Shown: positions 17,275 to 25,729 of the stretch, piece after piece | Position numbering within the stretch: the stretch's first letter is position 1 | Layout: each line of letters opens with the position of its first letter | From: Dialister hominis | GTDB taxonomy: Bacteria; Bacillota; Negativicutes; Veillonellales; Dialisteraceae | Assembly: GCF_007164725.1 (NCBI RefSeq) | Contig: NZ_AP019697.1 | Location: forward strand, 108,501 to 172,500 | Length of the DNA stretch: 64,000 bases | Direction: 5' to 3' | Translations under genes and position numbers: made by a program | The notes under the pieces: generated by a model | Databases searched by the model: none | Seen by the model: the letters and a program-made list of their open reading frames with translations, nothing else | What the model was told of the DNA's origin: nothing

Positions 17275-17431
17275 GTCCGGTCGGAGACCGGGAATGAGAT
17301 GAAGTTCCCTCGCAGCAAAGCTGCGGTTGTACGGTTTTGAACTTAACCTTGCCCTGGAAGGGAAGGTGGCGGCGGAGCCGACGGATGAGTTGCATTTCCT
17401 CAGCCGAAGGCTGGTTGTATAGTTTTATTCT
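17275..17431. repeat. Palindromic repeat mosaic between IS110 copy 1 and ISL3 copy 2
   Basis: Starts with the second half of the module broken by IS110 (GTCCGGTCGGAGACCGG). It continues with CAGCAAAGCTGCGG, CTTGCCCTGGAAGGGAAGG, GGCGGCGGAGCCGACGG and CAGCCGAAGGCTGG units. No gene. Confidence 0.75.
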
Positions 17432-17437
17432 AGCTCT

Positions 17438-18780
17438 TCACGGAAATTTGGTGGATGAATAATTTTTAGGTAAAGAATGGAATCGGATAAGGGTAAAGAA
17501 ATAATCCATGTTTCGGTACCCATATCCGATTCTTTTTAGTACCTTGATCTTATTATTGAATCCTTCAAGCTTCCCCGTATTGATAGGATACAGGGCATGA
17601 GCAGCCAGTCCCTTGATTCGCTTCTGCTTTTGCCGGGCAAACTTTACCAGGGCAGGAATCCCGCTCTCCAGTCCAGCCTGAATCCATTTTGTCCATCCGG
17701 CGAGAGCTTCTTCATAGGCAGTCAATGTGAACAGACGAGTCATCTCCTGCTTCATGGCATAACAAATCGCCAAATCCCTATGCTCGCTCAGGATATCCAA
17801 CAGATGAGTTTTCTGCCTTTCATTCAGGTGGTCGTCCTTCTTTAACAGTATCCATCGGGATTTCTTTAATTCGGTATAAAGCTTCCTTTCTTCATGGCTC
17901 TTTTCCCTGGCCATCTTCTGGAGCTCTGGATTATTAGTTTCTTTCGTATATTCCTTTAATGCTTCTGCTTCCTGCCTATGCTTTTGTGCTTCCTCCAGGC
18001 GCACGGCTCCCATAACATCACGCCCAAACTGTGCCTGCATATGGTACCGGTCATAAACGATGGGGACCTTCGGACAATATTTCTGGAACAGCCTGTTAAA
18101 GGATGCGTTCATATCCATGGCCACCGCTTTTAGCCTGGAAAGAAGCGAAAGGTCAATGCTCTTAAAGAAGTGCTCAAAATCTGCCATGGAGCGGCCCAGG
18201 CCGGCCCACAAGATGAATCCCGTTTCCAAATCCATAACGCAGGTGGCATAGCGATGGCCCTTATGGATAGCGAACTCATCTACGGCCAAATACCGTGGGC
18301 GATAGTTACTTTTCTTCAGGCGCAGGTTTCAAAGGCAGCCAACGCCTTATCCATGATATGCTTTTGTATTTTCTGTATGGTACTCCAATGTACAGAGAGC
18401 ATGGCCGAAATGGCAGAAATGGATGTATGACACTTAAGCAGATGGATAATCCACAAGGCCATATCCCAAGTAACGCGTGTGAAAGGGCATTGGCAGGGGA
18501 TATCTTCCGTTATGGTCTCCCCGCAGGATGTGCAGCGGAATCTGTGCCCCGAGAACTCTATATACTTCTTTTGCTTAGGAAGATCTGGAAAATCCTTGAT
18601 GAGTACAGAAAAAGCCCCATAACTATACATACGGGAGTGACAGTGCGGACAGGAAAAATCTCTGGCAGTCCGTAGACTGGTAACTCGGGTATGGCAATGA
18701 GGATTTGGATGGTTAGTGATATTTTCTGTGCGATAATATTGACAATTAAAAGTGATTTCATTATGGTAATAAAAGAGCAT
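17438..18780 (-). pseudogene. ISL3 transposase, copy 2, frameshifted
   Basis: Nearly identical to the intact transposase at 6774-8114. Two extra bases at about 18321-18322 (CTGCGCCTG instead of CTGCCTG) shift the frame after residue 153. The N-terminal fragment, with the zinc ribbon and HTH, runs from 18780 and ends at 18316. The C-terminal catalytic fragment, starting near VDEFAIHKGH, stays open to 17438. Each piece alone lacks part of the protein. Confidence 0.9.
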
Positions 18781-18873
18781 TATTCGACCTCCGTGCGTAG
18801 TTTTAGGCAACTTACATTTTGGAGTAGATAATGCTCTTTTTCAATGCCAATTTTATATGTTATTATTTTTATC

Positions 18874-20079
18874 CGTAAATTGTAGAATGAAATTGAACAC
18901 TAAAACTAAATAAAAAGATCCATAGGATTGCATCAATGGTAAAATTAAGTTACGACACAAAATTAACCGGAGGCAATCACTATGGACTACCTAAATAATA
19001 CCATTAATACCCTACCTCGCGAAAGAGGACAACACTTAAGATTTGAAGATCGATGCGAAATCAAAGCGCTCCATAAGCAAGGTTACTCTTATCGCCAGAT
19101 TGCAAAAGCACTTAATTGCTCACCTAGTACTGTGGGCTACGAATTAAAACGTGGCACTGCAACTAAGACGACACATCGAGGCAGACCAACAGAGTATGTA
19201 CCTAGTCGAGGTCAAGCCGTTTACTATGAAAACAGAAAACGTTCTGGTCGTAAACAGCGCATTACGTCTGAAAGTCCATTTGCTATTTGGGTTGCAGCGC
19301 AAGTTAAAAAAGCTAACTGGTCATTAGACGTATGTGCTGGCTATGCTAAGAAGCATAATCTGTTTACTGAAGAGGAACTTGTATGTGCTAAAACGCTGTA
19401 TAACGCCCTTAATCAATCACGCCTACCATTATCCCTATTCGATGTACCAGAACTGCTTAGTCGTAAAAAGTCAAAGCCTAAACAAGCAAAGAACGTACGC
19501 ATCTTTGGCCGAAGTATTGATGAACGACCAGATATCGTTAAGCTACATCTTGAGATTGGTCATTGGGAAATAGATACTATCGTTGGTAAGCGTAAAGGTA
19601 AAGAGGCTGTGGTACTAACTTTAGTAGAGAAAGTAACGCATAAATTCATTGCTATTAAGATTCGACGTAAAGATGTAGCATCTGTAAAAGCTGCTTTACG
19701 TAGTCTCAAAATATATTATGGATCACAATTTGCTACTGTATTTAAAACAATTACAGCAGACAACGGAACTGAGTTTGCGGAATTATCTCAGTTAGAACGA
19801 TATGGTATAATGGTATATTTTGCTCATCCATATAGCTCTTATGAGAGAGCTCAAAATGAGCGTCACAATCGCATTTTCAGAAAGTACGTACCTAAGGGAA
19901 AGTCTATCGAAAACTACTCTGCTGAGCAGATTCTCTGGTTTGCAGAGGATATGAATTCATTACCTAGAAAGTCCCTTGGGTATGATACGCCTGATGATTT
20001 ATTTGAAGCTTATTTAGATACCGTCTATGCAGCTTAAATTATTTGGTTAAAGGTGTTCAATTTGAACTTGCAATTTTAG
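18874..20079 (+). mobile_element. IS30-family element nested in ISL3 copy 2
   Basis: A 1206-bp element with imperfect inverted repeats at 18874-18900 and 20053-20079; the inner AAATTGAACAC is perfect. It carries one transposase gene on the plus strand, opposite to the host ISL3 gene. It is clearly A+T-richer than the surrounding chromosome, pointing to recent arrival from a lower-GC host. Confidence 0.9.
18982..20037 (+). CDS. IS30-family transposase
   Basis: A 351-residue transposase. The N-terminal helix-turn-helix (RFEDRCEIKALHKQGYSYRQ then IAKALNCSPSTVGYELKRG) binds the ends. The catalytic rve-like domain shows GHWEIDTIVGK (first Asp), TADNGTEF (second Asp) and the late Glu in SSYERAQNERHNR. 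It appears complete. GGAGG lies just upstream of ATG 18982. Codons favour A/T third positions, unlike neighbours such as the porin. Confidence 0.92.
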   Translation: MDYLNNTINTLPRERGQHLRFEDRCEIKALHKQGYSYRQIAKALNCSPSTVGYELKRGTATKTTHRGRPTEYVPSRGQAVYYENRKRSGRKQRITSESPFAIWVAAQVKKANWSLDVCAGYAKKHNLFTEEELVCAKTLYNALNQSRLPLSLFDVPELLSRKKSKPKQAKNVRIFGRSIDERPDIVKLHLEIGHWEIDTIVGKRKGKEAVVLTLVEKVTHKFIAIKIRRKDVASVKAALRSLKIYYGSQFATVFKTITADNGTEFAELSQLERYGIMVYFAHPYSSYERAQNERHNRIFRKYVPKGKSIENYSAEQILWFAEDMNSLPRKSLGYDTPDDLFEAYLDTVYAA

Positions 20080-20114
20080 TATTATTTTTATCCCACAAAA
20101 AAGCGTGAAGAACC

Positions 20115-20706
20115 TTTATTCTTTCCTGCCGTTGCCCTGTTTCCCTCCACCCACCAAAATTCCCACTCAAAAAGCCGCTCGGGGAATAGCGGCTTTTTGG
20201 TGAAGGACTTCGTATCCTTCAGGGAAGGTATTAATTTGTAAGGGAGTACCTCATTCTTCGGGGGATTCCGGCTCAACAGGGAGGAAGAAACCGGAACTGA
20301 AGGATAAGGCTTGGCAGGATCTGATTTTGGGAAGGAGGGATCCTGCCGGAGGCCGGGGGAAAGGTTCTTTTTATAGGGAAGGAAGATAACGTTCCTTGTC
20401 CGGCCCCTTGGAGTGAACCAAAGCATGGGATTGCTCTGGCAGCCGGACGCCGGTTTTGGGAAGGTTGGCATCCGGGATTTGTGAATTTTTTATACTCGCT
20501 CTCCGAAATCGGGAAGGTGGAGAGATGAGTTGTGAAGGCCAGGTTTATTTGGGAAGTCCGCCTGGTCATGATTCACGTCAAGCAGTCTTTATTCTTCAGG
20601 CTGCATCTGTCCGTCCGGACGCGGCTGGAAACCTGCGTCCGGAGGAGGGGTGGGCTGGCCGTCTCTCGGACCGAATTTGTGGTCCTTCTTATGCTGGCCC
20701 TGCTCA
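20115..20706. other. Intergenic stretch without a convincing gene
   Basis: Holds a clear hairpin AAAAAGCCGCT/AGCGGCTTTTT at 20168-20199, usable as a terminator in both directions. Degenerate repeat pieces follow (GGAGGGATCCTGCCGGAGGCCGG and CGGGAAGGTGGAGAGATGAG). Short frames here show no ribosome site or recognisable domain. Confidence 0.5.
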
Positions 20707-21333
20707 TTACCTTTTTTGCTGATCAAAGCGCGGGTTCTTATGGTGTTTGAAACGCTTGTCTTTCGGACCTTCGCGGTGCTGTCCGTCACGGTCCTGTCTG
20801 TCGAAGCGGTGCTCTCCATCACGTTTTTCGCCTTTGAAATGCTGCTCGCCCTTCTGGCCGTCAGCTTTCCATTCGTCCTTCTGTCCATCCTTGCGGTGGA
20901 AGCGGTGCTGTGGCTGCTGCTGGCCTTCAGGCATGCGGCGGTCACCTCTTCTGACTCTCGGGCCATTGGCCTTGTCGGAAGGTGCAGGCTGTCCGTCTTT
21001 CTGCATCATGGCATTCTCGTCGCTTCTTGGAGCGCGGCCTTCTTCTGCATTGAGGAGAGCGATACGGTAATCGCGGCCGGTATTGGTGACTTCATCCGGA
21101 GTGACGGCTTTCGGAGCCATTCTAGCAGTTCTTTCTGCCTGCTGGGTTTCCTTTTCGCGGTACTGCGGATTGTCCTTGGCCCAATCAGCCTTCTGCTGCT
21201 CGGTCATCTGCGGAGGGAGCACGAAATTGTCAGTCGTCGGTTCAGCGGCGAAAACGGAATTTCCTGCAAATCCGGCTGCGGCAAACATAGCTGCGGCAGA
21301 TACCATGATGATGTGTTTCTTCAGGTTTCTCAT
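20707..21333 (-). CDS. Secreted, highly charged Asp/Gly/His/Arg-rich protein
   Basis: A 208-residue exported protein of unknown function. The signal peptide covers residues 1-29 (cleavage after VFA-A). The next part, VLPPQMTEQQKADWAKDNPQY, resembles the mature start of the neighbouring 136-residue protein, so the two are paralogues. The C-terminal half is low-complexity, with irregular KDGQ/RDGQH/HRFHRK repeats that should be disordered and positively charged. It is the last gene downstream of the PadR/HAAS unit, though a gap of about 145 bp separates it from the previous gene. It may be a periplasmic chaperone-like or metal/anion-binding protein; this is speculation. Confidence 0.7.
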   Translation of the reverse strand: MRNLKKHIIMVSAAAMFAAAGFAGNSVFAAEPTTDNFVLPPQMTEQQKADWAKDNPQYREKETQQAERTARMAPKAVTPDEVTNTGRDYRIALLNAEEGRAPRSDENAMMQKDGQPAPSDKANGPRVRRGDRRMPEGQQQPQHRFHRKDGQKDEWKADGQKGEQHFKGEKRDGEHRFDRQDRDGQHREGPKDKRFKHHKNPRFDQQKR

Positions 21334-21479
21334 AATGAATCCATCCTTTCTGAAGCAAATTTATATATGCATTCCGTTCGCGTTTTGGGAGGTGCGGAGC
21401 GGAAGGGCTTCCATGACATAGGGATTATTGTATCCACTAAATCAAATAATGGCAAGCGGTTACTTTTGGGTAACCAGGA

Positions 21480-21890
21480 TTAGATGCGGTGCCATTCCTC
21501 ATCGTCTGGACCCATAGCTTTCGGCGGGTCCTGTTTTTCTTCTTTCTTGACCTTCGGGGCTTTCTTTTCGTGCTTTTGGCCGTAGTGGATGCCCTGGTCT
21601 TCGTATCTCTTGTTTCTGTCCTGTTCGAAATTGTCCTGCTTCTGATCTTTCTTTACATGCTTCTTCACTTTCTTGGCATGTTCTTTCTGGTCCTTCTGTT
21701 CAGCTTTCTTCATGTTCTGAATCTGCTGACTGGAGTACTGGTCATTGTTCTTTGTCCAGGCATCACCCTTCTGGGAATATTCCGGAGGAACCATCGGACG
21801 TTCGTCAGCGGCGGAAACCGTCGTGCCGAATGCGAGAGCGCCTGTCAGCGCAAGTCCTGCGATAGCTGCTGCGATAATTTTCTTGTTCAT
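21480..21890 (-). CDS. Secreted Lys/Gln-rich protein, paralogue of the 20707-21333 product
   Basis: A 136-residue exported protein. The start is ATG 21890 with GAGGT five bases upstream; a longer frame from 21908 has no ribosome site. Signal peptide residues are 1-27 (VSA-AD). The mature protein opens with PMVPPEYSQKGDAWTKNNDQY, sharing PP, QK-D-W-K-N and QY spacing with its neighbour. A lysine-rich helix follows (KKAEQKDQKEHAKKVKKHVKK). No known domain was recognised. Confidence 0.7.
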   Translation of the reverse strand: MNKKIIAAAIAGLALTGALAFGTTVSAADERPMVPPEYSQKGDAWTKNNDQYSSQQIQNMKKAEQKDQKEHAKKVKKHVKKDQKQDNFEQDRNKRYEDQGIHYGQKHEKKAPKVKKEEKQDPPKAMGPDDEEWHRI

Positions 21891-21971
21891 AATGTACCTC
21901 TTTTCCAAAATAGGCCTTTGCCTGTCCTTCCAATATGTACCGGTCAGGAAACCCTGCCGGGGAAATCACGA

Positions 21972-22334
21972 TTAGTTCTGCGGTGCTGCTTCAGGAGCAT
22001 TTTCTGCGGCCGGCTTCTGATCCTGTGCAGGTTTCTGATCCTGCGCCGGTGCATTCTTGGCTGCCTTGTCAGCATCCTTCACATCCCTGCGGTCATCACG
22101 GCCGTGGAGATCCGGAGGCGGACCCTTGAAGTCCTTGTCATGACGTTCATCCATCATCCTGCGTTCTTCATCAGGACGGATGTGCCTGTCCTTGTGGTCA
22201 AAGTTTTCCATGATCGCCGGTTTATTTTCAGCGATCCAGTGACGGTAGGAGCCGATGTCGTTTGCCACGAAGGAAACGGCGGCTGTCACCATGGAGAGGA
22301 TAGCGAGTACGATGAAAACAATGATTTTTTTCAT
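21972..22334 (-). CDS. Small membrane-anchored or secreted charged protein
   Basis: A 120-residue protein with one N-terminal hydrophobic segment (residues 3-25) that could be an anchor or uncleaved signal. An aromatic/charged part (GSYRHWIAENKPAI) and a tail with DRRDVKDADK and repeated QDQKPA units follow. Its start overlaps the stop of the HAAS-domain gene, so the two are coupled. Function unknown. Confidence 0.65.
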   Translation of the reverse strand: MKKIIVFIVLAILSMVTAAVSFVANDIGSYRHWIAENKPAIMENFDHKDRHIRPDEERRMMDERHDKDFKGPPPDLHGRDDRRDVKDADKAAKNAPAQDQKPAQDQKPAAENAPEAAPQN

Positions 22335-22957
22335 TTGCCTTCACCGCCTTCCTCTTTATGATCATCTTTCTTGACGGTGCTCTGGAGAGCTTTGCTGCCT
22401 TCGATTCCCGTGAAGAGAACAGCGAGGGCGGAGAAGATGCCAGCGCCGCCGATCGAGAAGAGCGTCAGCGGGTGGAGACCCGGAAGCGGGGGAATACCCT
22501 GGAACGGTGCGAACCGTACCTGCAGGAGACCCAGAATCAGGATCGTTGCTGCTGCGATGAATACGGCAAGGACGATGCCTGCGCCGTAGAGGAGACGTGC
22601 TGTCAGGAGAGCTGTGCTTTCCACAGCCTGCGGAAGCTTCGGGCTGACCTCATCCCAGGTTTCGCCCAGTTTCTTCTGTGCTGCATCGGCTGCCTTGCCA
22701 GCGGCATTGGCTGCCTTTTCAGCGCCATCCATCAGCGTGGAAGTCTTCGTCTTTTCATCGACGACGCCTTCGGACTGGTAGGAATCATATATATCTTTCG
22801 GACTGCCGAGCTCCTTGGAGATTTCCTCCTCAGTAAGTCCTTCCTTTTTGCCTTCTTCGAAATGAGCCTCGTAGTCAGCGAGGATTTCCTTCACTTCGCT
22901 CGGCTTCGCGTTGCGGAAATAATACCTTAGAAGGTCTAAAAATTCACTTTCACGCAT
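22331..22957 (-). CDS. HAAS/DUF1700-type membrane protein
   Basis: A 208-residue protein. The N-terminal helical domain ([17 protein letters not shown] ... [30 protein letters not shown]) is the HAAS/DUF1700 type that is regularly paired with PadR regulators. A linker and two membrane helices (about 125-150 and 165-190) follow. The start is ATG 22957, preceded by AAGGAGG and overlapping the padR stop by 8 bp. The PadR-HAAS pairing suggests a sensor or anti-regulator role at the membrane; the signal is unknown. Confidence 0.78.
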   Translation of the reverse strand: MRESEFLDLLRYYFRNAKPSEVKEILADYEAHFEEGKKEGLTEEEISKELGSPKDIYDSYQSEGVVDEKTKTSTLMDGAEKAANAAGKAADAAQKKLGETWDEVSPKLPQAVESTALLTARLLYGAGIVLAVFIAAATILILGLLQVRFAPFQGIPPLPGLHPLTLFSIGGAGIFSALAVLFTGIEGSKALQSTVKKDDHKEEGGEGK

Positions 22958-23276
22958 AAGATTCGCCTCCTTCGGCAAGTAGTCGTCGCACAGCTTTGTT
23001 AAATTCCGTCCATTCCTTCACGGACTCCTGGAATTCAGCCCGGCCTGCGTCTGTGATACGGTAATATTTCCGCGGGGGGCCATTATGTGATTCAGCCAGG
23101 TACGTGTCGACCAGGCCATCTTTCTTGAAACGGTTCAGCAGCGGATAAATAGTACCTTCGGACATTTCGATGTACTTGGAGATTTCCGTGACCAGCTCGT
23201 AGCCATAGAAATCTTTCCGCTGGAGCATGGAGAGAACCACGATCTCCATGACACCTTTCTTCAATTGTACATTCAT
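22950..23276 (-). CDS. PadR-family transcriptional regulator
   Basis: A 108-residue winged-helix regulator of the small PadR type. Recognisable parts are [41 protein letters not shown] and [17 protein letters not shown], ending in a short dimerisation helix. It is the first gene of a leftward unit with the HAAS protein and small exported proteins. A perfect palindrome in its promoter spacer is a likely self-binding operator. Confidence 0.9.
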   Translation of the reverse strand: MNVQLKKGVMEIVVLSMLQRKDFYGYELVTEISKYIEMSEGTIYPLLNRFKKDGLVDTYLAESHNGPPRKYYRITDAGRAEFQESVKEWTEFNKAVRRLLAEGGESYA

Positions 23277-23364
23277 AGCCGCTCCTTTCTTGGGTGACTA
23301 AGATCTTCCGAAGAAAACACCTCCCTGGATTATTGACTGGCGGTCTGTTTTCTTCGTTGAACAT

Positions 23365-23393
23365 ACTTTATCACAAAGTACTTTGTAATGCAA
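23365..23393 (-). promoter_or_regulatory. padR promoter with a palindromic operator in the spacer
   Basis: On the minus strand TTGCAT (23393-23388) and TAAAGT (23370-23365) are 17 bp apart. The spacer contains the perfect 14-bp palindrome ACAAAGTACTTTGT (23373-23386). A dimeric PadR bound there would block RNA polymerase, so autorepression is the simple reading. Confidence 0.65.
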
Positions 23394-23487
23394 GGTATTA
23401 AATATTAAATAATTCTTTACATTTTCTTATACTATAAATTTCATTGATACTGGAAGGGGAAATCTCCGCATTCCATCGGCTTTTCTG

Positions 23488-23516
23488 CTGACGATAGGGA
23501 AATAGCGTGATACAAT
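23488..23516 (+). promoter_or_regulatory. Predicted promoter of the NhaC-type antiporter gene
   Basis: CTGACG (23488-23493) and TACAAT (23511-23516) with a 17-bp spacer, followed by a short leader to the start at 23577. Confidence 0.5.
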
Positions 23517-23576
23517 GACAGTATGAATAGACAGTAAAAAAGACCGGGGAAAACCCGGCCGGGGGAAGTGATCTAT

Positions 23577-24881
23577 ATGGCAAATATCGTTTTAGGGATT
23601 TTCGCAGCCATTTTTTTTATCTGCATCCTGACAGGATCAGAGCTCCTCTATGCGCTTGGCGCAGGCTTCTTTCTTTTCGTCGGGTACGGACTCTATAAGA
23701 AGTACAGCTTGTCCGATGTCCTCTCCATGGCATGGAAGGGCGTCATGTCCGTCCGCACCATCTTCATCGTCTTCATGCTGATCGGCATGCTGACAGGTGT
23801 GTGGCGCGCTTCGGGAACGATTGCCTACATCATTACGCTCGCTTCCGATTTCATAGAGCCGTCCATTTTCATCCTGATTGCCTTCCTTCTGAACTGCGCG
23901 GTTTCCTTTCTCCTCGGAACATCCTTCGGCACGTCCGCCACGATGGGGGTCATCACCATGTCGATCGGAATGACCATCGGTATGCCGCCGGCCATGGTGG
24001 GAGGCGCCATCCTTGCCGGCGTCTACTTCGGCGACCGCATGTCGCCCGTCTCGACCTCTGCGCTCCTCGTCAGCGTCCTAACGGAAGTCGACCTCTATAC
24101 GAATATAAGAAATATGGCAAAATCCGCAGTTCTGCCATTCCTCATTTCCTGCGTGATTTACTTTGCTCTTGGAGAAATGCTTCCAGATGCCGCCGCGTCA
24201 GCCGCAGCTTCTGCAGACTTTGAAGAGCTCTATATCTTTTCGCCCATCCTTGCGCTGCCTGCCGTTTCCATTCTCCTCCTCAGCTTCTTCCGCGTACCCG
24301 TCAAAACGAATATGGCCGTCAGCATCGCTCTGGCGGCGCTTCTTTCCTACACCGAGCAGGCGCAGGATCCATGGAATATCCTTTTCATCATGATCTTCGG
24401 CTACGTTTCGCCCGTCCCGGAACTTGCGCCCATGGTCAATGGGGGAGGCATCGTATCCATGCTCCATGTCGCCGCCATCGTCTGCCTCTCCGCTTCCTTC
24501 TCCGGCATTTTCCAGGGGACGGGACTTCTGGACGGCATCCATGGGAAACTTGAAACCTTTGCACGCCGCTTCGGGAATTATCCGGCGACGCTGCTCTCTG
24601 CCATCATCACGAGCCTCATTTCCTGCAGCCAGACGCTCGCAGTCATCCTTACATCCCAGCTCTGCGGGACACTCAATAAGGACAAGGAGCAGTTTGCGGA
24701 AGACCTGGAAGACACAGCTATCGTCATCCCCGCCGTCATTCCATGGTCCATCGCCTGCGCCATCGTCCTCGCCGCGACCAGCGCGCCCCTCGCATCCATT
24801 CCCTATGCCTTCTACCTGTACCTGCTGCCGCTCTGGAAGCTGATTCATACGACCTTTTCGCGCCGCAGCAAAAGCAAGTGA
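23577..24881 (+). CDS. NhaC-family Na+/H+ antiporter
   Basis: A 434-residue inner-membrane protein with about 11-12 hydrophobic segments. Family motifs include GTSFGTSATMGVI, FGDRMSPVSTSA (conserved Asp and Ser) and SCSQTLAVILTSQLC. NhaC proteins exchange Na+ (or amino/organic anions in some branches, such as malate-lactate) for H+. The start chosen is ATG 23577 with GGGGGAAG upstream; an in-frame GTG at 23568 is too close to that site. It is a stand-alone gene. Confidence 0.85.
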   Translation: MANIVLGIFAAIFFICILTGSELLYALGAGFFLFVGYGLYKKYSLSDVLSMAWKGVMSVRTIFIVFMLIGMLTGVWRASGTIAYIITLASDFIEPSIFILIAFLLNCAVSFLLGTSFGTSATMGVITMSIGMTIGMPPAMVGGAILAGVYFGDRMSPVSTSALLVSVLTEVDLYTNIRNMAKSAVLPFLISCVIYFALGEMLPDAAASAAASADFEELYIFSPILALPAVSILLLSFFRVPVKTNMAVSIALAALLSYTEQAQDPWNILFIMIFGYVSPVPELAPMVNGGGIVSMLHVAAIVCLSASFSGIFQGTGLLDGIHGKLETFARRFGNYPATLLSAIITSLISCSQTLAVILTSQLCGTLNKDKEQFAEDLEDTAIVIPAVIPWSIACAIVLAATSAPLASIPYAFYLYLLPLWKLIHTTFSRRSKSK

Positions 24882-24993
24882 AGAATATCCGAAATTTCCT
24901 GCACCATAGGATTTCCTTAGTGCTACAATAGAGGAAAAGCCGGATAACAATAATAATACCGGCATGGGATTTGGGAAACCCAAGGAGGATATA

Positions 24994-25551
24994 ATGACTG
25001 AACAAGATTTACAGGACCTGATCAAAGAGGCCAAAGAAGCAGGCGCATCCGATGCGAAAAAAGTCGACATCGCCAGCGTCAAACTCGCCGCCTGGCCGAG
25101 AATGAAGTGCCAGTTCGGCTGCCCGAACTACGGAAAGACGCTCTGCTGCCCGCCGTACACACCAGAGCTTCCTTTCATGAAACAATTCATCGGTGAATAC
25201 AAGAATGGCATCATCATCCAGTACACCGTCACACTCACCGAAGAAGACTGCAAAGACTGGACCAAAGTCGACACAGGCGTCACAAACGGCCTTCTCGAAG
25301 TACTGCTGAAAGTAGAAAGAAGCGCTATGCTGAAGAACTACTACAAAGCCTTCGCACTGAAAGCCGGCCGCTGCCGTCTCTGTGAGACCTGCAATCTCAA
25401 GCACTGCGTCCATCCGCTCGAAGCAAGACCGTCGCTCGAAGCCTGCGGCATCGACGTCTTCGCTCTTATCAAAGACAACGGCTACCGCTCCGAAATGCTC
25501 ACCGGCCCCGTCAAGAAACTTCCCGTCTACGGCATGGTACTCATAGACTGA
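24994..25551 (+). CDS. DUF2284 predicted metal-binding protein
   Basis: A 185-residue cytoplasmic protein rich in Cys clusters: KCQFGCPNYGKTLCCPP (about residues 39-55) and GRCRLCETCNLKHC (about 125-138). These are likely to hold iron-sulfur clusters or another metal. The layout matches DUF2284, whose reaction is not established. The start is ATG 24994 after AAGGAGG; an upstream in-frame ATG lacks a site. It ends 110 bp before an IS3 insertion. Confidence 0.82.
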   Translation: MTEQDLQDLIKEAKEAGASDAKKVDIASVKLAAWPRMKCQFGCPNYGKTLCCPPYTPELPFMKQFIGEYKNGIIIQYTVTLTEEDCKDWTKVDTGVTNGLLEVLLKVERSAMLKNYYKAFALKAGRCRLCETCNLKHCVHPLEARPSLEACGIDVFALIKDNGYRSEMLTGPVKKLPVYGMVLID

Positions 25552-25569
25552 GAAATAGATGGAAAATAG

Positions 25570-25664
25570 AAAAGGGGCTGTGACAAAAATCGCTAAAACG
25601 CTGTTTTCTCTTTTCTCGAACGAAGTTCGGTTTAAGGGTGTTAACCTTGCTCCGAAGGAAAAGG
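25570..25664. repeat. Half terminator-like repeat and palindromic module at the IS3 copy A target
   Basis: AAAAGGGGCTGTGACAAAAAT resembles the left arm of the terminator family found elsewhere, but its right arm is missing. GAACGAAGTTCGG and CCTTGCTCCGAAGGAAAAGG modules follow and are broken by the IS3 insertion. Confidence 0.6.
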
Positions 25665-25729
25665 TGGTGCGGATTTGTTAATACAGACAAATAAATATCA
25701 TAAAAAATCTAATCGTACCTTAATCTTAA

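Larger units (their letters stand above)
18861..20092. repeat. 13-bp direct repeats flanking the IS30 insertion
   Basis: TATTATTTTTATC occurs at 18861-18873 and again at 20080-20092, immediately outside the IS30 ends. In ISL3 copy 1 the corresponding place has a single copy, so the pair is a target duplication. Most IS30 elements make 2-3 bp duplications, so 13 bp is long. Confidence 0.85.
17432..20114 (-). mobile_element. ISL3-family element, copy 2, split by a nested IS30
   Basis: The lower end AGCTCTTCACGG (17432) and the upper end GCGTGAAGAACC (ending 20114) match the ends of copy 1. The flanking 8 bases are TTTATTCT on both sides (17424-17431 and 20115-20122), an exact target duplication. 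Inside, between the transposase start and the upper terminal repeat, an IS30 element is inserted (18874-20079). The transposase gene is also frameshifted, so this copy is probably dead. Confidence 0.92.
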
